64,000 nucleotides of DNA from Calendula officinalis (lineage: Eukaryota; Streptophyta; Magnoliopsida; Asterales; Asteraceae): NCBI GenBank assembly GCA_963853835.1, contig OY970829.1, positions 31,955,764 through 32,019,763 on the forward strand, read 5' to 3'. The notes under the pieces are model-generated. The model was given only the letters and a program-made list of their open reading frames with translations. It was not told the origin of the DNA and did not search any database. The first letter of the stretch is position 1, and every line of letters starts with the position of its first letter. This document shows positions 34,025 through 45,750 of the stretch, in pieces. Both the position numbers and the translations under genes were made by a program.

Positions 34025-34257
34025 GAAATATGTCCCGCTCTTTATTATCTTATACACCAACAATGTTGCATGCTAGGAAGGCTAAACATGTGCTAAGGAG
34101 CCAAATGGCCCAACCGTGCGCCACCCGCCGTCTCCGAGCCCCGGCAGGCCCACGTTCCCAGGCCCTCCCCCGCACACCCGTCCCCTTGTTCACGCACCAC
34201 CCACGGTCACAACCGTGACTACCCCGGGACGCAGGGGAAAAAAACGAAACTAAAAGA

Positions 34258-34376
34258 GGGGTGCAACACGAGGACTTCCCAGGGGGTCACCCATCCTAGT
34301 ACTACTCTCGCCCAAGCACGCTTAACTGCGGAGTTCTGATGGGATCCAGTGCATTAGTGCTGGTATGATCGCACAC
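34258..34376 (-). rRNA. 5S rRNA gene 100
   Basis: 119 nt. Variants C29U, G2U. The terminator is cut to T4 (CTAAAAGAG on +). Confidence 0.93.
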
Positions 34377-34607
34377 AAAATATGTCCCGCTCTTTATTAT
34401 CTTATACACCAACAGTGTTGCATGCTAGAAGGCTAAACATGTGCTAAGGAGCCAACGGCCCAACCGTGCGCCACCCGCCGTCTCCTAGCCCCGGCAGGCC
34501 CACGTCCCCACGCCCTCCCCCGCACACCCGTCCCCTTGTTCACGCACCACCCACGGTCGCAACCGTGACCACCCCGGGACGCAGGGGAAAAAAACGAAAC
34601 AAAAAGA

Positions 34608-34726
34608 GGGGTGCAACACGAGGACTTCCAAGGGGGTCACCCATCCTAGTACTACTCACGCCCAAGCACGCTTAACTGCGGAGTTCTGATGGGATCCGGT
34701 GCATTAGTGCTGGTATGATCGGACCC
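34608..34726 (-). rRNA. 5S rRNA gene 101
   Basis: 119 nt. Variants G97U, A69U (intermediate element), G5C. Confidence 0.93.
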
Positions 34727-34958
34727 GAAATATGTCCCGCTCTTTATTATCTTATACACCAACAGTGTTGCATGCTAGGAAGGCTAAACATGTGCTAAGG
34801 ATCCAACGGCCCAACCGTGCGCCACCCGCCGTCTCCTAGCCCCGGCAGGCCCACGTCCCCACGCCCTCCCCCGCACGCCCGTCCCATTGTTCACGCACCA
34901 CCCACGGTCGCAACCGTGACCACCCCGGGACGTAGGGGAAAAAAACGAAACAAAAAGA

Positions 34959-35077
34959 TGGGTGCAACACGAGGACTTCCCAGGGTGTCACCCATCCTAG
35001 TACTACTCTCGCCCAAGCACGCTTAACTGCGGAGTTCTGATGGGATCCGGTGCATTAGTGCTGGTATGATGGCACCC
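34959..35077 (-). rRNA. 5S rRNA gene 102
   Basis: 119 nt. Variants C119A, C92A, G7C. Confidence 0.93.
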
Positions 35078-35309
35078 GAAATATGTCCCGCTCTTTATTA
35101 TCTTATACACCAACAGTGTTGCATGCTAGGAAGGCTAAACATGTGCTAAGGAGCCAAACGGCCCAACCGTGCGCCACCCGCCGTCTCCTAGCCCCGGCAG
35201 GCCCACGTTCCCACGCCCTCCCCCGCACGCCCGTCCCTTGTTCACGCACCACCCACGGTCGCAACCGTGACCACCCCGGGACGCAGGGGAAAAAAACGAA
35301 ACAAAAAGA

Positions 35310-35387
35310 GGGGTGCAACACGACGACTTCCCAGGGGGTCACCCATCTGATGGGATCCGGTGCATTAGTGCTGGTATGATCGGACCC
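35310..35387 (-). pseudogene. 5S rRNA pseudogene 103, 41-nt deletion
   Basis: 78 nt; 41-81 deleted, C105G, G5C. Confidence 0.95.
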
Positions 35388-35619
35388 GAAATATGTCCCG
35401 CTCTTTATTATCTTATACACCAACAGTGTTGCATGCTAGGAAGGCTAAACATGTGCTAAGGAGCCAAACGGCCCAACCGTGCGCCACCCGCCGACTCCTA
35501 GCCCCGGCAGGCCCACGTCCCCACGCCCTCCCCCGCACGCCCGTCCCCTTGTTCACGCACCACCCACGGTCGCAACCGTGACCACACCGGGACGCAGGGG
35601 AAAAAACGAAACAAAAAGA

Positions 35620-35738
35620 GGGGTGCAACACGAGGACTTCCCAGGGGGTCACCCATCCTAGTACTACTCTCGCCCAAGCACGCTTAACTGCGGAGTTCTG
35701 ATGGGATCCGGTGCATTAGTGCTGGTATGATCGCACCC
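35620..35738 (-). rRNA. 5S rRNA gene 104, consensus
   Basis: 119 nt, identical to consensus. Confidence 0.97.
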
Positions 35739-35970
35739 GAAATATGACCCGCTCTTTATTATCTTATACACCAACAGTGTTGCATGCTAGGAAGGCTAAA
35801 CATGTGCTAAGGAGCCAAACGGCCCAACCGTGCGCCACCCCCCGTCTCCTAACCCCGGCAGGCCCACGTCCCCACGCCCTCCCACGCACGCTCGTCCCCT
35901 TTTTCTAGCACCACCCACGGTCGCAACCGTGACCACTTCGGGACGCAGGAAAAAAAACGAAACAAAAAGA

Positions 35971-36089
35971 GGGGTGCAACACGAGGACTTCCCAGGGGGT
36001 CACCCATCCTAGTACTACTCTCGCCCAAGCACGCTTAACTGCGGAGTTCTGATGGGATCCGGTGCATTAGTGCTGGTATGATCGCACCC
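35971..36089 (-). rRNA. 5S rRNA gene 105, consensus
   Basis: 119 nt, identical to consensus. Confidence 0.97.
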
Positions 36090-36322
36090 GAAATATGTCG
36101 CGCTCTTTATTATCTTATACGCCAACAGTGTTGCATGCTAGGAAGGCTAAACATGTGCTAAGGGGCCAAACGGCCCAACCGTGCGCCACCCCCCCGTCTC
36201 CTAGCCCCGGCAGGCCCACGTCCCCACGCCGTCCCCCGCACGCTCGTCCCCTTTTTCACGCACCACCCACGGTCGCAACCGTGACCACCCCGGGACGCAG
36301 GGGAAAAAACGAAACAAAAAGA

Positions 36323-36441
36323 GGGTTGCAACACGAGGACTTCCCAGGGGGTCACCCATCCTAGTACTACTCTCGCCCAAGCACGCTTTACTGCGGAGTT
36401 CTAATGGGATACGGTGCATTAGTGCTGGTATGATCGCACCC
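36323..36441 (-). rRNA. 5S rRNA gene 106
   Basis: 119 nt. Variants C116A, U53A, C39U, G31U, the set seen in gene 3. Confidence 0.92.
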
Positions 36442-36527
36442 GAAATATGTCCCGCTCTTTATTATCTTATATACCAACAGTGTTGCATGCTAGGAAGGCT
36501 AAACATGTGCTAAGGGGCCAAACGGCC

Positions 36528-36575
36528 CAATCGTGCGCCACCCGCCGTCTCCAATCGTGCGCCACCCGCCGTCTC
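36528..36575. repeat. 24-bp spacer duplication
   Basis: Two identical 24-bp copies starting CAATCGTGCG, in a 376-bp unit. Confidence 0.9.
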
Positions 36576-36698
36576 CTAGCCCCGGCAGGCCTACGTTCCC
36601 ACGCCCTCCCCCGCACGCCCGTCCCTTGTTCACGCACCACCCACGGTCGCAACTGTGACCACCCCGGGACGCAGGGGAAAAAAAACGAAACAAAAAGA

Positions 36699-36817
36699 GG
36701 GGTGCAACACGAGGACTTCCCAGGGGGTCACCCATCCTAGTACTACTCTCGCCCCAGCACGCTTAACTGCGGAGTTCTGATGGGATCCGGTGCATTAGTG
36801 CTGGTATGATCGCACAA
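36699..36817 (-). rRNA. 5S rRNA gene 107
   Basis: 119 nt, 376-bp unit. Variants U63G, G2U, G1U. Confidence 0.92.
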
Positions 36818-37051
36818 GAAGTATCTCCCGCTCTTTATTATCTTATACACCAACAGTGTTGCATGCTAGGAAGGCTAAACATGTGCTAAGGAGCCAAACG
36901 GCCCAACCGTGCGCCACCCGCCGTCTCCTAGCCCCGGCAGGCCCACATTCCCACGCCCTCCCCCGCACGCCCGTCCCCTTGTTCACGTACCACCCACGGT
37001 CGTAACCGTGACCACCCCGGGACGCAGGGGAAAAAGAACGAAACAAAAAGA

Positions 37052-37170
37052 GGGATGCAACACGAGGCCTTCCCAGGGGGTCACCCATCCTAGTACTACT
37101 CTCGCCCAAGCACGCTTAACTGCAGAGTTCTGATGGAATCCGGTGCATTAGTGCTGGTATGATCGCACCC
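37052..37170 (-). rRNA. 5S rRNA gene 108
   Basis: 119 nt. Variants C116U, U103G, C47U, C34U; -1 is T. Confidence 0.91.
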
Positions 37171-37381
37171 AAAATATGTCCCGCTCTTTATTATCTTATA
37201 CACCAACAGTGTTGCATGCTAGGAAGGCTAAACATGTGCTAAGGGGCCAAACGGCCCAACCGGGCGCCACCCGCCGTCTCCTAGCCCTGGCAGGCCCACG
37301 TCCCCACGCCCTCCCCCGCACGCTCGTCCCCTTGTTCACGCACCACCCCGGGACGCAGGGGAAAAAAACGAAACAAAAAGA
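37171..37381. other. spacer lacking the inverted repeat
   Basis: A 22-bp deletion at about 37341-37352 removes the whole CACGGT/ACCGTG inverted repeat and one of the two ACCACCC direct repeats that flank it elsewhere. The genes on both sides look otherwise complete. Confidence 0.85.
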
Positions 37382-37500
37382 GGGGTGCAACACGAGGACT
37401 TCCGAGGGGGTCAACCATCCTAGTACTACTCTCGCTCTAGCACGCTTAACTGCGGAGTTCTGATGGGAGCCGGTGCATTAGTGCTGGTATGATCGCACCC
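37382..37500 (-). rRNA. 5S rRNA gene 109
   Basis: 119 nt. Variants G97C, G87U, G65A, U63A, A32C. Confidence 0.91.
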
Positions 37501-37733
37501 GAAATATGTTCCGCTCTTTATTATCTTATACACCAACAGTGTTGCATGCTAGGAAGGCTAAACATGTGCTAAGGAGCCAAACGGCCCCACCGTGCGCCAC
37601 CCGCCGTCTCCTAGCCCCGGCAGGCCCACGTCCCCACGCCCTCCCCCGCACGCCCATCCCCTTGTTCACGCACCACCCACGGTCGCAACCGTGACCACCC
37701 CGGGACGCAGGGGAAAAAAACGAAACAAAAATA

Positions 37734-37852
37734 GGGGTGCAACACGAGGACTTCCCAGGGGGTCACCCATCCTAGTACTACTCTCGCCCAAGCACGCTTA
37801 ACTGCGGAATTCTGATGGGATCCGGTGCATTAGTGCTGGTATGATCGCACCC
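37734..37852 (-). rRNA. 5S rRNA gene 110
   Basis: 119 nt. Variant C44U (creates GAATTC); -1 is T. The terminator reads AAAAATAGGGG on +. Confidence 0.93.
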
Positions 37853-38084
37853 AAAATATGTCCCGCTCTTTATTATCTTATACACCAACAGTGTTGCATG
37901 CTAGGAAGGCTAAACATGTGCTAAGGAGCCAAACGGCCCAACCGTGCGCCACCCGCCGTCTCCTAGCCCCGGCAGGCCCACGTTCCCACGCCCTCCCCCG
38001 CACGCCCGTCCCTTGTTCACGCACCACCCACGGTCGCAACCGTGACCACCCCGGGACGCAGGGGAAAAAAACGAAACAAAAAGA

Positions 38085-38162
38085 AGGGTGCAACACGACG
38101 ACTTCCCAGGGGGTCACCCATCTGATGGGATCCGGTGCATTAGTGCTGGTATGATCGGACCC
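38085..38162 (-). pseudogene. 5S rRNA pseudogene 111, 41-nt deletion
   Basis: 78 nt; 41-81 deleted, C105G, G5C, plus C119U. Confidence 0.95.
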
Positions 38163-38394
38163 GAAATATGTCCCGCTCTTTATTATCTTATACACCAACA
38201 GTGTTGCATGCTAGGAAGGCTAAACATGTGCTAAGGAGCCAAACGGCCCAACCGTGCGCCACCCGCCGTCTCCTAGCCCCGGCAGGCCCATGTCCCCACG
38301 CCCTCCCCCGCACGCCCGTCCCCTTGTTCACGCACCACCCACGGTCGCAACCGTGACCACCCCGGGACGCAGGGGAAAAAACGAAATAAAAAGA

Positions 38395-38513
38395 GGGGTG
38401 CAACACGAGGACTTCCCAGGGGGTCACCCATCCTAGTACTACTCTCGCCCAAGCACGCTTTACTGCGGAGTTCTGATGGGATACGGTGCATTAGTGCTGG
38501 TATGATCGCACCC
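38395..38513 (-). rRNA. 5S rRNA gene 112
   Basis: 119 nt. Variants U53A, G31U. Confidence 0.94.
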
Positions 38514-38746
38514 GAAATATGTCCCGCTCTTTATTATCTTATACACCAACATTGTTGCATGCTAGGAAGGCTAAACATGTGCTAAGGAGCCAAACGGCCC
38601 AACCGTGCGCCACCCGCCGTCTCCTAGCCCCGGCAGGCCCACGTTCCCACGCCCTCCCCCGCACGCTCGTCCCCTTGTTCACGCACCACCCACGGTCGCA
38701 ACCGTGACCACCCCGGGACGCAGGGGAAAAAAACGAAACAAAAAGA

Positions 38747-38865
38747 GGGGTGCAACACGAGGACTTCCCAGGGGGTCACCCATCCTAGTACTACTCTCGC
38801 CCAAGCACGCTTAACTGCGGAGTTCTGATGGGATCCGGTGCATTAGTGCTGGTATGATCGCACCC
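38747..38865 (-). rRNA. 5S rRNA gene 113, consensus
   Basis: 119 nt, identical to consensus. Confidence 0.97.
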
Positions 38866-39097
38866 GAAATATGTCCCGCTCTTTATTATCTTATACACCA
38901 ACAGTGTTGCATGCTAGGAAGGCTAAACATGTGCTAAAGAGCCAAACGGCCCAACCGTACGCCACCCGCCGTCTCCTAGCCCCGGCAGGCCCACGTTCCC
39001 ACGCCCTCCCCCGCACGCCCGTCCCTTGTTCACGCACCACCCAAGGTCGCAACCGTGACCACCCCGGGACGCAGGGGAAAAAAACGAAACAAAAAGA

Positions 39098-39175
39098 GGG
39101 GTGCAACACGACGACTTCCCAGGGGGTCACCCATCTGATGGGATCCGGTGCATTAGTGCTGGTATGATCGGACCC
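39098..39175 (-). pseudogene. 5S rRNA pseudogene 114, 41-nt deletion
   Basis: 78 nt; 41-81 deleted, C105G, G5C. Confidence 0.95.
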
Positions 39176-39407
39176 GAAATATGTCCCGCTCTTTATTATC
39201 TTATACACCAACAGTGTTGCATGCTAGGAAGGCTAAACATGTGCTAAGGAGCCAAACGGCCCAACCGTGCGCCACCCGCCGTCTCCTAGCCCCGGCAGGC
39301 CCACGTCCCCACGCCCTCACCCGCACGCCCGTCCCCTTGTTCACGCACCACCCACGGTCGCAACCGTGACCACCCCGGGACGCAGGGGAAAAAACGAAAC
39401 AAAAAGA

Positions 39408-39526
39408 GGGGTGCAACACGAGGACTTCCCAGGGGGTCACCCATCCTAGTACTACTCTCGCCCAAGCACGCTTAACTGCGGAGTTCTGATGGGATCCGGT
39501 GCATTAGTGCTGGTATGATCGCACCC
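39408..39526 (-). rRNA. 5S rRNA gene 115, consensus
   Basis: 119 nt, identical to consensus, but the TATA element upstream is TGTAA. Confidence 0.96.
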
Positions 39527-39760
39527 GAAATATGACCCGCTCTTTATTATCTTACACACCAACATTGTTGAATGCTAGGAAGGCTAAACATGTGCTAAGG
39601 GGCCAAACGGCCCAACCGTGCGCCACACGCCGTCTCCTAGCCCCGGCAGGCCCACGTCCCCACGCCCTCCCCCGCACGCTCGTCCCCTTGTTCACGCACC
39701 ACCCACGGTCGCAACCTTGACCACCCCGGGACGCAGGGGAAAAAAAACGAAACAAAAAGA

Positions 39761-39879
39761 GGGGTGCAACACGAGGACTTCCCAGGGGGTCACCCATCCT
39801 AGTACTACTCTCGTCCAAGCACGCTTAACTGCGGAGTTCTGATGGGATCCGGTGCATTAGTGCTGGTATGATCGCACAA
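39761..39879 (-). rRNA. 5S rRNA gene 116
   Basis: 119 nt. Variants G66A, G2U, G1U. Confidence 0.93.
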
Positions 39880-40113
39880 GAAATATGTCCCGCTCTTTAT
39901 TATCTTATACACCAACAGTGTTGCATGCTAGGAAGGCTAAACATGTGCTAAGGAGCCAAACGGCCCAACCGTGCGCCACCCGCCGTCTCCTAGCCCCGGC
40001 AGGCCCACGTTCCCACGCCCTCCCCCGCACGCCCGTCCCCTTGTTCACGCACCACCCACGGTCGCAACCGTGACCACCCCGGGACGCAGGGGAAAAAGAA
40101 CGAAACAAAAAGA

Positions 40114-40232
40114 GGGGTGCAACACGAGGACTTCCCAGGGGGTCACCCATCCTAGTACTACTCTCGCCCAAGCACGCTTAACTGCGAAGTTCTGATGGGA
40201 TCCGGTGCATTAATGCTGGTATGATCGCACCT
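40114..40232 (-). rRNA. 5S rRNA gene 117
   Basis: 119 nt. Variants C46U, C20U, G1A. Confidence 0.93.
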
Positions 40233-40465
40233 GAAATATGTCCCGCTCTTTATTATCTTATACACCAACAGTGTTGCATGCTAGGAAGGCTAAACATGTG
40301 CTAAGGAGCCAAACAGCCCAACCGTGCGCCACCCGTCGTCTCCTAGCCCCGGCAGGCCCACGTTCCCACGCCCTCCCCCGCACGCCCGTCCCCTTGTTCA
40401 CGCACCACCCACGGTCGCAACCGTGACCACCCCGAGACGCAGGGGAAAAAAACGAAACAAAAAGA

Positions 40466-40584
40466 GGGGTGCAACACGAGGACTTCCCAGGGGGTCACCC
40501 ATCCTAGTACTACTCTCGCTCAAGCACGCTTAACTGCGGAGTTCTGATGGAATCCAGTACATTAGTGCTGGTATGATCGCACCC
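40466..40584 (-). rRNA. 5S rRNA gene 118
   Basis: 119 nt. Variants G65A, C34U, C29U, C26U. Confidence 0.92.
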
Positions 40585-40818
40585 GAAATATGTCCCGCTC
40601 TTTATTATCTTATACACCAACAGTGTTGCATGCTAGGAAAGCTAAACATGTGCTAAGGAGCCAAACGGCCCAACCGTGCGCCACCCGCCGTCTCCTAGCC
40701 CCGGCAGGCCCACGTTCCCACGCCCTCCCCCGCACGCCCGTCCCCTTGTTGAAGCACCACCCACGGTCGCAACCGTGACCACCCCGGGACGCAGGGGAAA
40801 AAAAACGAAACAAAAAGA

Positions 40819-40937
40819 GGGGTGCAACACGAGGACTTCCCAGAGGGTCACCCATCCTAGTACAACTCTCGCCCAAGCACGCTTAACTGCGGAGTTCTGA
40901 TGGGATCCGGTGCATTAGTGCTGGTATGAACGCACCC
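40819..40937 (-). rRNA. 5S rRNA gene 119
   Basis: 119 nt. Variants C94U, A74U, A8U. Confidence 0.93.
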
Positions 40938-41170
40938 GAAATATCTCCCGCTCTTTATTATCTTATACACCAACAGTGTTGCATGCTAGTAAGGCTAAAC
41001 ATGTGCTAAGGGGCCAAACGGCCCAACCGTGCGCCACCCCCCGTCTCCTAGCCCCGGCAGGCCCACGTCCCCACGCCCTCCCCCGCACGCTCGTCCTCTT
41101 TTTCACGCACCACCCACGGTCGCAACCGCGACCACTTCGGGACGCAGGAAAAAAAAACGAAACAAAAACA

Positions 41171-41289
41171 GGGGTGCAACACGAGGACTTCCCAGGGGGT
41201 CACCCATCCTAGTACTACTCTCGCACAAGCACGCTTAACTGCGGAGTTCTGATTGGATCCGGTGCATTAGTGCTGGTATGATCGCACCC
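41171..41289 (-). rRNA. 5S rRNA gene 120
   Basis: 119 nt. Variants G65U, C36A. The base next to the T5 terminator is changed (AAAAACAGGGG on +). Confidence 0.93.
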
Positions 41290-41521
41290 GAAATATGTCC
41301 CGCTCTTTATTATCTTATACACCAACAGTGTTGCATGCTAGGAAGGCTAAACATGTGATACGGGGCCAAACGGCCCAACCGTGCGCCACCCGCCGTCTCC
41401 TAGCCCCGGCAGGCCCACGTTCCCACGCCCTCCCCCGCATGCCCGTCCCCTTGTTCACGCACCACCCACGGTCGCAACCGTGACCACCCCGGGACGCAGG
41501 GAAAAAAACGAAATAAAAAGA

Positions 41522-41640
41522 GCGGTGCAACACGAGGACTTCCCAGGGGGTCACCCATTCTAGTACTACTCTCGCCCAAGCACGCTTAACTGCGGAGTTC
41601 TGATGGGATCCGGTGCATTAGTGCTGGTATGATCGCACCC
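41522..41640 (-). rRNA. 5S rRNA gene 121
   Basis: 119 nt. Variants C118G, G82A. Confidence 0.94.
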
Positions 41641-41872
41641 GATATATGTCCCGCTCTTTAATATCTTATACACCAACAGTGTTGCATGCTAGTAAGGCTA
41701 AACATGTGCTAAGGGGCCAAACGGCCCAACCGTGCGCCACCCCCCGTCTCCTAGCCCCGGCAGGCCCACGTCCCCACGCCCTCCCACGCACGCTCGTCCC
41801 CTTTTTCACGCACCACCCACGGTCGCAACCGTGACCACCCCGGGACGCAGGGGAAAAAACGAAACAAAAAGA

Positions 41873-41990
41873 GGGGTGCAACACGAGGACTTCCCGGGGG
41901 TCACCCATCCTAGTACTACTCTCGCCCAAGCACGCTTAACTGCGGAGTTCTGATGGGATCCGGTGCATTAGTGCTGGTATGATCGCACCC
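41873..41990 (-). rRNA. 5S rRNA gene 122 (118 nt)
   Basis: 118 nt: U96 is missing. -1 is T. Confidence 0.92.
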
Positions 41991-42224
41991 AAAATATGTC
42001 CCGCTCTTTATTATCTTATACGCCAACAGTGTTTCATGCTAGGAAGGCTAAACATGTGCTAAGGGGCCAAACGGCCCAACCGTGCGCCACCCCCCGTCTC
42101 CTAGCCCCGGCAGGCCCACGTCCCCACGCCCTCCCCCGCACGCTCGTCCCATTTTTCACGCACCACCCACGGTCGCAACCGTGACCACCCCGGGACGCAG
42201 GGGAAAAAAAACGAAACAAAAAGA

Positions 42225-42343
42225 GGGGTGCAACACGAGGACTTCCCAGGGGGTCACCCGTCCTAGTACTACTCTCGCCCAAGCACGCTTAACTGCGGAG
42301 TTCTGATGGGATCCGGTGCATTAGTGCTGGTATGATCGCACAA
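42225..42343 (-). rRNA. 5S rRNA gene 123
   Basis: 119 nt, first gene of 11-kb copy B. Variants U84C, G2U, G1U. Confidence 0.93.
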
Positions 42344-42576
42344 GAAATATGTCCCGCTCTTTATTATCTTATACACCAACAGTGTTGCATGCTAGGAAGG
42401 CTAAACATGTGCTAAGGAGCCAAACGGCCCAACCGTGCGCCACCCGCCGTCTCCTAGCCCCGGCAGGCCCACGTCCCCACGCCCTCCCCCGCACGCCCGT
42501 CCCCTTGTTCACGCACCACCCACGGTCGCAACCGTGACCACCCCGGGACGCAGGGGAAAAAAACGAAACAAAAAGA

Positions 42577-42695
42577 GGCGTGCAACACGAGGACTTCCAA
42601 GGGGGTAACCCATCCTAGTACTACTCTCGCCCAAGCACGCTTAACTGCGGAGTTCTGATGGGATCCGGTGAATTAGTGCTGGTATGATCGGACCC
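42577..42695 (-). rRNA. 5S rRNA gene 124
   Basis: 119 nt. Variants C117G, G97U, G89U, G25U, G5C. Confidence 0.91.
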
Positions 42696-42928
42696 GAAAT
42701 ATGTCCCGCTCTTTATTATCTTATACACCAACAGTGTTGCATGCTAGGAAGGCTAAACATGTGCTAAGGAGCCAAACGGCCCAACCGTGCGCCACCCGCC
42801 GTCTCCTAGCCCCGGCAGGCCCACGTCCCCACGCCCTCCCCCGCACGCCCGTCCCCTTGTTCACGCACCACCCACGGTCGCAACCGTGACCACCCCGGGA
42901 CGCAGGGGAAAAAAACGAAACAAAAAGA

Positions 42929-43047
42929 GGGGTGCAACACGAGGACTTCCCAGGGGGTCACCCATCCTAGTACTACTCTCGCCCAAGCACGCTTAACTGC
43001 GGAGTTCTGATGGGATCCGGTGCATTAGTGCTGGTATGATCGCACCA
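42929..43047 (-). rRNA. 5S rRNA gene 125
   Basis: 119 nt. Variant G1U only. Confidence 0.95.
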
Positions 43048-43279
43048 GAAATATGTCCCGCTCTTTATTATCTTATACACCAACAGTGTTGCATGCTAGG
43101 AAGGCTAAACATGTGCTAAGGAGCCAAACGGCCCAACCGTGCGCCACCCGCCGTCTCCTAGCCCCGGCAGGCCCACGTTCCCACGCCCTCCCCCGCACGC
43201 CCGTCCCTTGTTCACGCACCACCCACGGTCGCAACCGTGACCACCCCGGGACGCAGGGGAAAAAAACGAAACAAAAAGA

Positions 43280-43357
43280 GGGGTGCAACACGACGACTTC
43301 CCAGGGGGTCACCCATCTGATGGGATCCGGTGCATTAGTGCTGGTATGATCGGACCC
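43280..43357 (-). pseudogene. 5S rRNA pseudogene 126, 41-nt deletion
   Basis: 78 nt; 41-81 deleted, C105G, G5C. Confidence 0.95.
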
Positions 43358-43589
43358 GAAATATGTCCCGCTCTTTATTATCTTATACACCAACAGTGTT
43401 GCATGCTAGGAAGGCTAAACATGTGCTAAGGAGCCAAACGGCCCAACCGTGCGCCACCCGCCGTCTCCTAGCCCCGGCAGGCCCACGTCCCCACGCCCTC
43501 CCCCGCACGCCCGTCCCCTTGTTCACGCACCACCCACGGTCGCAACCGTGACCACCCCGGGACGCAGGGGAAAAAACGAAATAAAAAGA

Positions 43590-43708
43590 GGGGTGCAACA
43601 CGAGGACTTCCCAGGAGGTCACCCATCCTAGTACTACTCTCGCCCAAGCACGCTTAACTGCGGAGTTCTGATGGGATCCGGTGCATTAGTGCTGGTATGA
43701 TCGCACCC
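43590..43708 (-). rRNA. 5S rRNA gene 127
   Basis: 119 nt. Variant C93U. Confidence 0.95.
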
Positions 43709-43890
43709 GAAATATATCCCGCTCTTTATTATCTTATACACCAACAGTGTTGCATGCTAGGAAGGCTAAACATGTGCTAAGGAGCCAAACGGCCCAACCG
43801 TGCGCCACCCGCCGTCTCCTTGTTCACGCACCACCCACGGTCGCAACCGTGACCACCCCGGGACGCAGGGGAAAAAACGAAACAAAAAGA
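43709..43890. other. short spacer (182 bp)
   Basis: Copy B equivalent of the short spacer at 32.7 kb. Confidence 0.9.
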
Positions 43891-44009
43891 GGGTTGCAAC
43901 ACGAGGACTTCCAAGGGGGTCACCCATCCTAGTACTACTCTCGCCCAAGCACGCTTAACTGCGGAGTTCTGATGGGATCCGGTGCATTAGTGCTGGTATG
44001 ATCGCACCG
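43891..44009 (-). rRNA. 5S rRNA gene 128
   Basis: 119 nt, 301-bp unit. Variants C116A, G97U, G1C. Confidence 0.93.
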
Positions 44010-44241
44010 GAAATATGTCCCGCTCTTTATTATCTTATACACCAACAGTGTTGCATGCTAGGAAGGCTAAACATGTGCTAAGGAGCCAAACGGCCCAACC
44101 GTGCGCCACCCGCCGTCTCCGAGCCCCGGCAGGCCCACGTTCCCACGCCCTCCCCCGCACACCCGTCCCCTTGTTCACGCACCACCCACGGTCGCAACCG
44201 TGACCACCCCGGGACGCAGGGGAAAAAACGAAACAAAAAGA

Positions 44242-44360
44242 GGGGTGCAACACGAGGACTTCCCAGGGGGTCACCCATCCTAGTACTACTCTCGCCCAAG
44301 CACGCTTAACTGCGGAGTTCTGATGGGATCCGGTGCATTAGTGCTGGTATGATCGCACCC
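44242..44360 (-). rRNA. 5S rRNA gene 129, consensus
   Basis: 119 nt, identical to consensus. Confidence 0.97.
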
Positions 44361-44593
44361 GAAATATGTCCCGCTCTTTATTATATTATACACCAACAGT
44401 GTTGCATGCTAGGAATGCTAAACATGTGCTAAGGGGCCAAACGGCCCAACCGTGCGCCACCCCCCGTCTCCTAGCCCCGGCAGGCCCACGTCGCTACGCC
44501 CTCCCCCGCACGCTCGTCCCCTTGTTCACGCACCACCCACGGTCGCAACCGTGACCACCCCGGGACGCAGGGAAAAAAAGCGAAACAAAAAGA

Positions 44594-44712
44594 GGGGTGC
44601 AACACGAGGACTTCCAAGGGGGTCACCCATCCTAGTACTACTCTCGCCCAAGCACGCTTAACTGCGGAGTTCTGATGGGATCCGGTGCATTAGTGCTGGT
44701 ATGATCGGACCC
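44594..44712 (-). rRNA. 5S rRNA gene 130
   Basis: 119 nt. Variants G97U, G5C. Confidence 0.95.
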
Positions 44713-44929
44713 GAAATATGTCCCGCTCTTTATTATCTTATACACCAACAGTGTTGCATGCTAGGAAGGCTAAACATGTGCTAAGGAGCCAAACGGCCCA
44801 ACCGTGCGCCACCCGCCGTCTCCTAGCCCCGGCAGGCTCATGTTCCCACGCCCGTCTCCTTGTTCACGCACCACCCACGGTCGCAACCGTGACCACCCCG
44901 GGACGCAGGGGAAAAACGAAACAAAAAGA

Positions 44930-45048
44930 GGGGTGCAACACGAGGACTTCCCAGGGGGTCACCCATCCTAGTACTACTCTCGCCCAAGCACGCTTAACTG
45001 CGGAGTTCTGATGGGATCCGGTGCATTAATGCTGGTATGATCGCACCG
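44930..45048 (-). rRNA. 5S rRNA gene 131
   Basis: 119 nt. Variants C20U, G1C. Confidence 0.94.
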
Positions 45049-45281
45049 GAAATATGTCCCGCTCTTTATTATCTTATACACCAACAATGTTGCATGCTAG
45101 GAAGGCTAAACATGTGCTAAGGAGCCAAATGGCCCAACCGTGCGCCACCCGCCGTCTCCGAGCCCCGGCAGGCCCACGTTCCCAGGCCCTCCCCCGCACA
45201 CCCGTCCCCTTGTTCACGCACCACCCACGGTCACAACCGTGACTACCCCGGGACGCAGGGGAAAAAAACGAAACTAAAAGA

Positions 45282-45400
45282 GGGGTGCAACACGAGGACT
45301 TCCCAGGGGGGCACCCATCCTAGTACTACTCTCGCCCAAGCACGCTTAACTGCGGAGTTCTGATGGGATCCGGTGCATTAGTGCTGGTATGATCGCACAC
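45282..45400 (-). rRNA. 5S rRNA gene 132
   Basis: 119 nt. Variants A90C, G2U. Terminator T4, as in gene 100. Confidence 0.93.
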
Positions 45401-45631
45401 AAAATATGTCCCGCTCTTTATTATCTTATACACCAACAGTGTTGCATGCTAGAAGGCTAAACATGTGCTAAGGAGCCAACGGCCCAACCGTGCGCCACCC
45501 GCCGTCTCCTAGCCCCGGCAGGCCCACGTCCCCACGCCCTCCCCCGCACACCCGTCCCCTTGTTCACGCACCACCCACGGTCGCAACCGTGACCACCCCG
45601 GGACGCAGGGGAAAAAAACGAAACAAAAAGA

Positions 45632-45750
45632 GGGGTGCAACACGAGGACTTCCAAGGGGGTCACCCATCCTAGTACTACTCACGCCCAAGCACGCTTAAC
45701 TGCGGAGTTCTGATGGGATCCGGTGCATTAGTGCTGGTATGATCGGACCC
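45632..45750 (-). rRNA. 5S rRNA gene 133
   Basis: 119 nt. Variants G97U, A69U, G5C. Confidence 0.93.

Larger units (their letters stand above)
33569..35738. repeat. seven-gene module, copy 5
   Basis: Lies in copy A of the 11-kb block. The G7C gene also carries C119A and C92A. Confidence 0.85.
31200..42224. repeat. 11-kb higher-order block, copy A (32 units)
   Basis: Thirty-two consecutive units recur in the same order 11,025 bp downstream, including truncated genes, length variants and private point variants. Boundaries are judged by where gene and spacer variants stop matching: the spacer at 30966-31199 does not match its counterpart near 42.0-42.2 kb. Confidence 0.9.
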
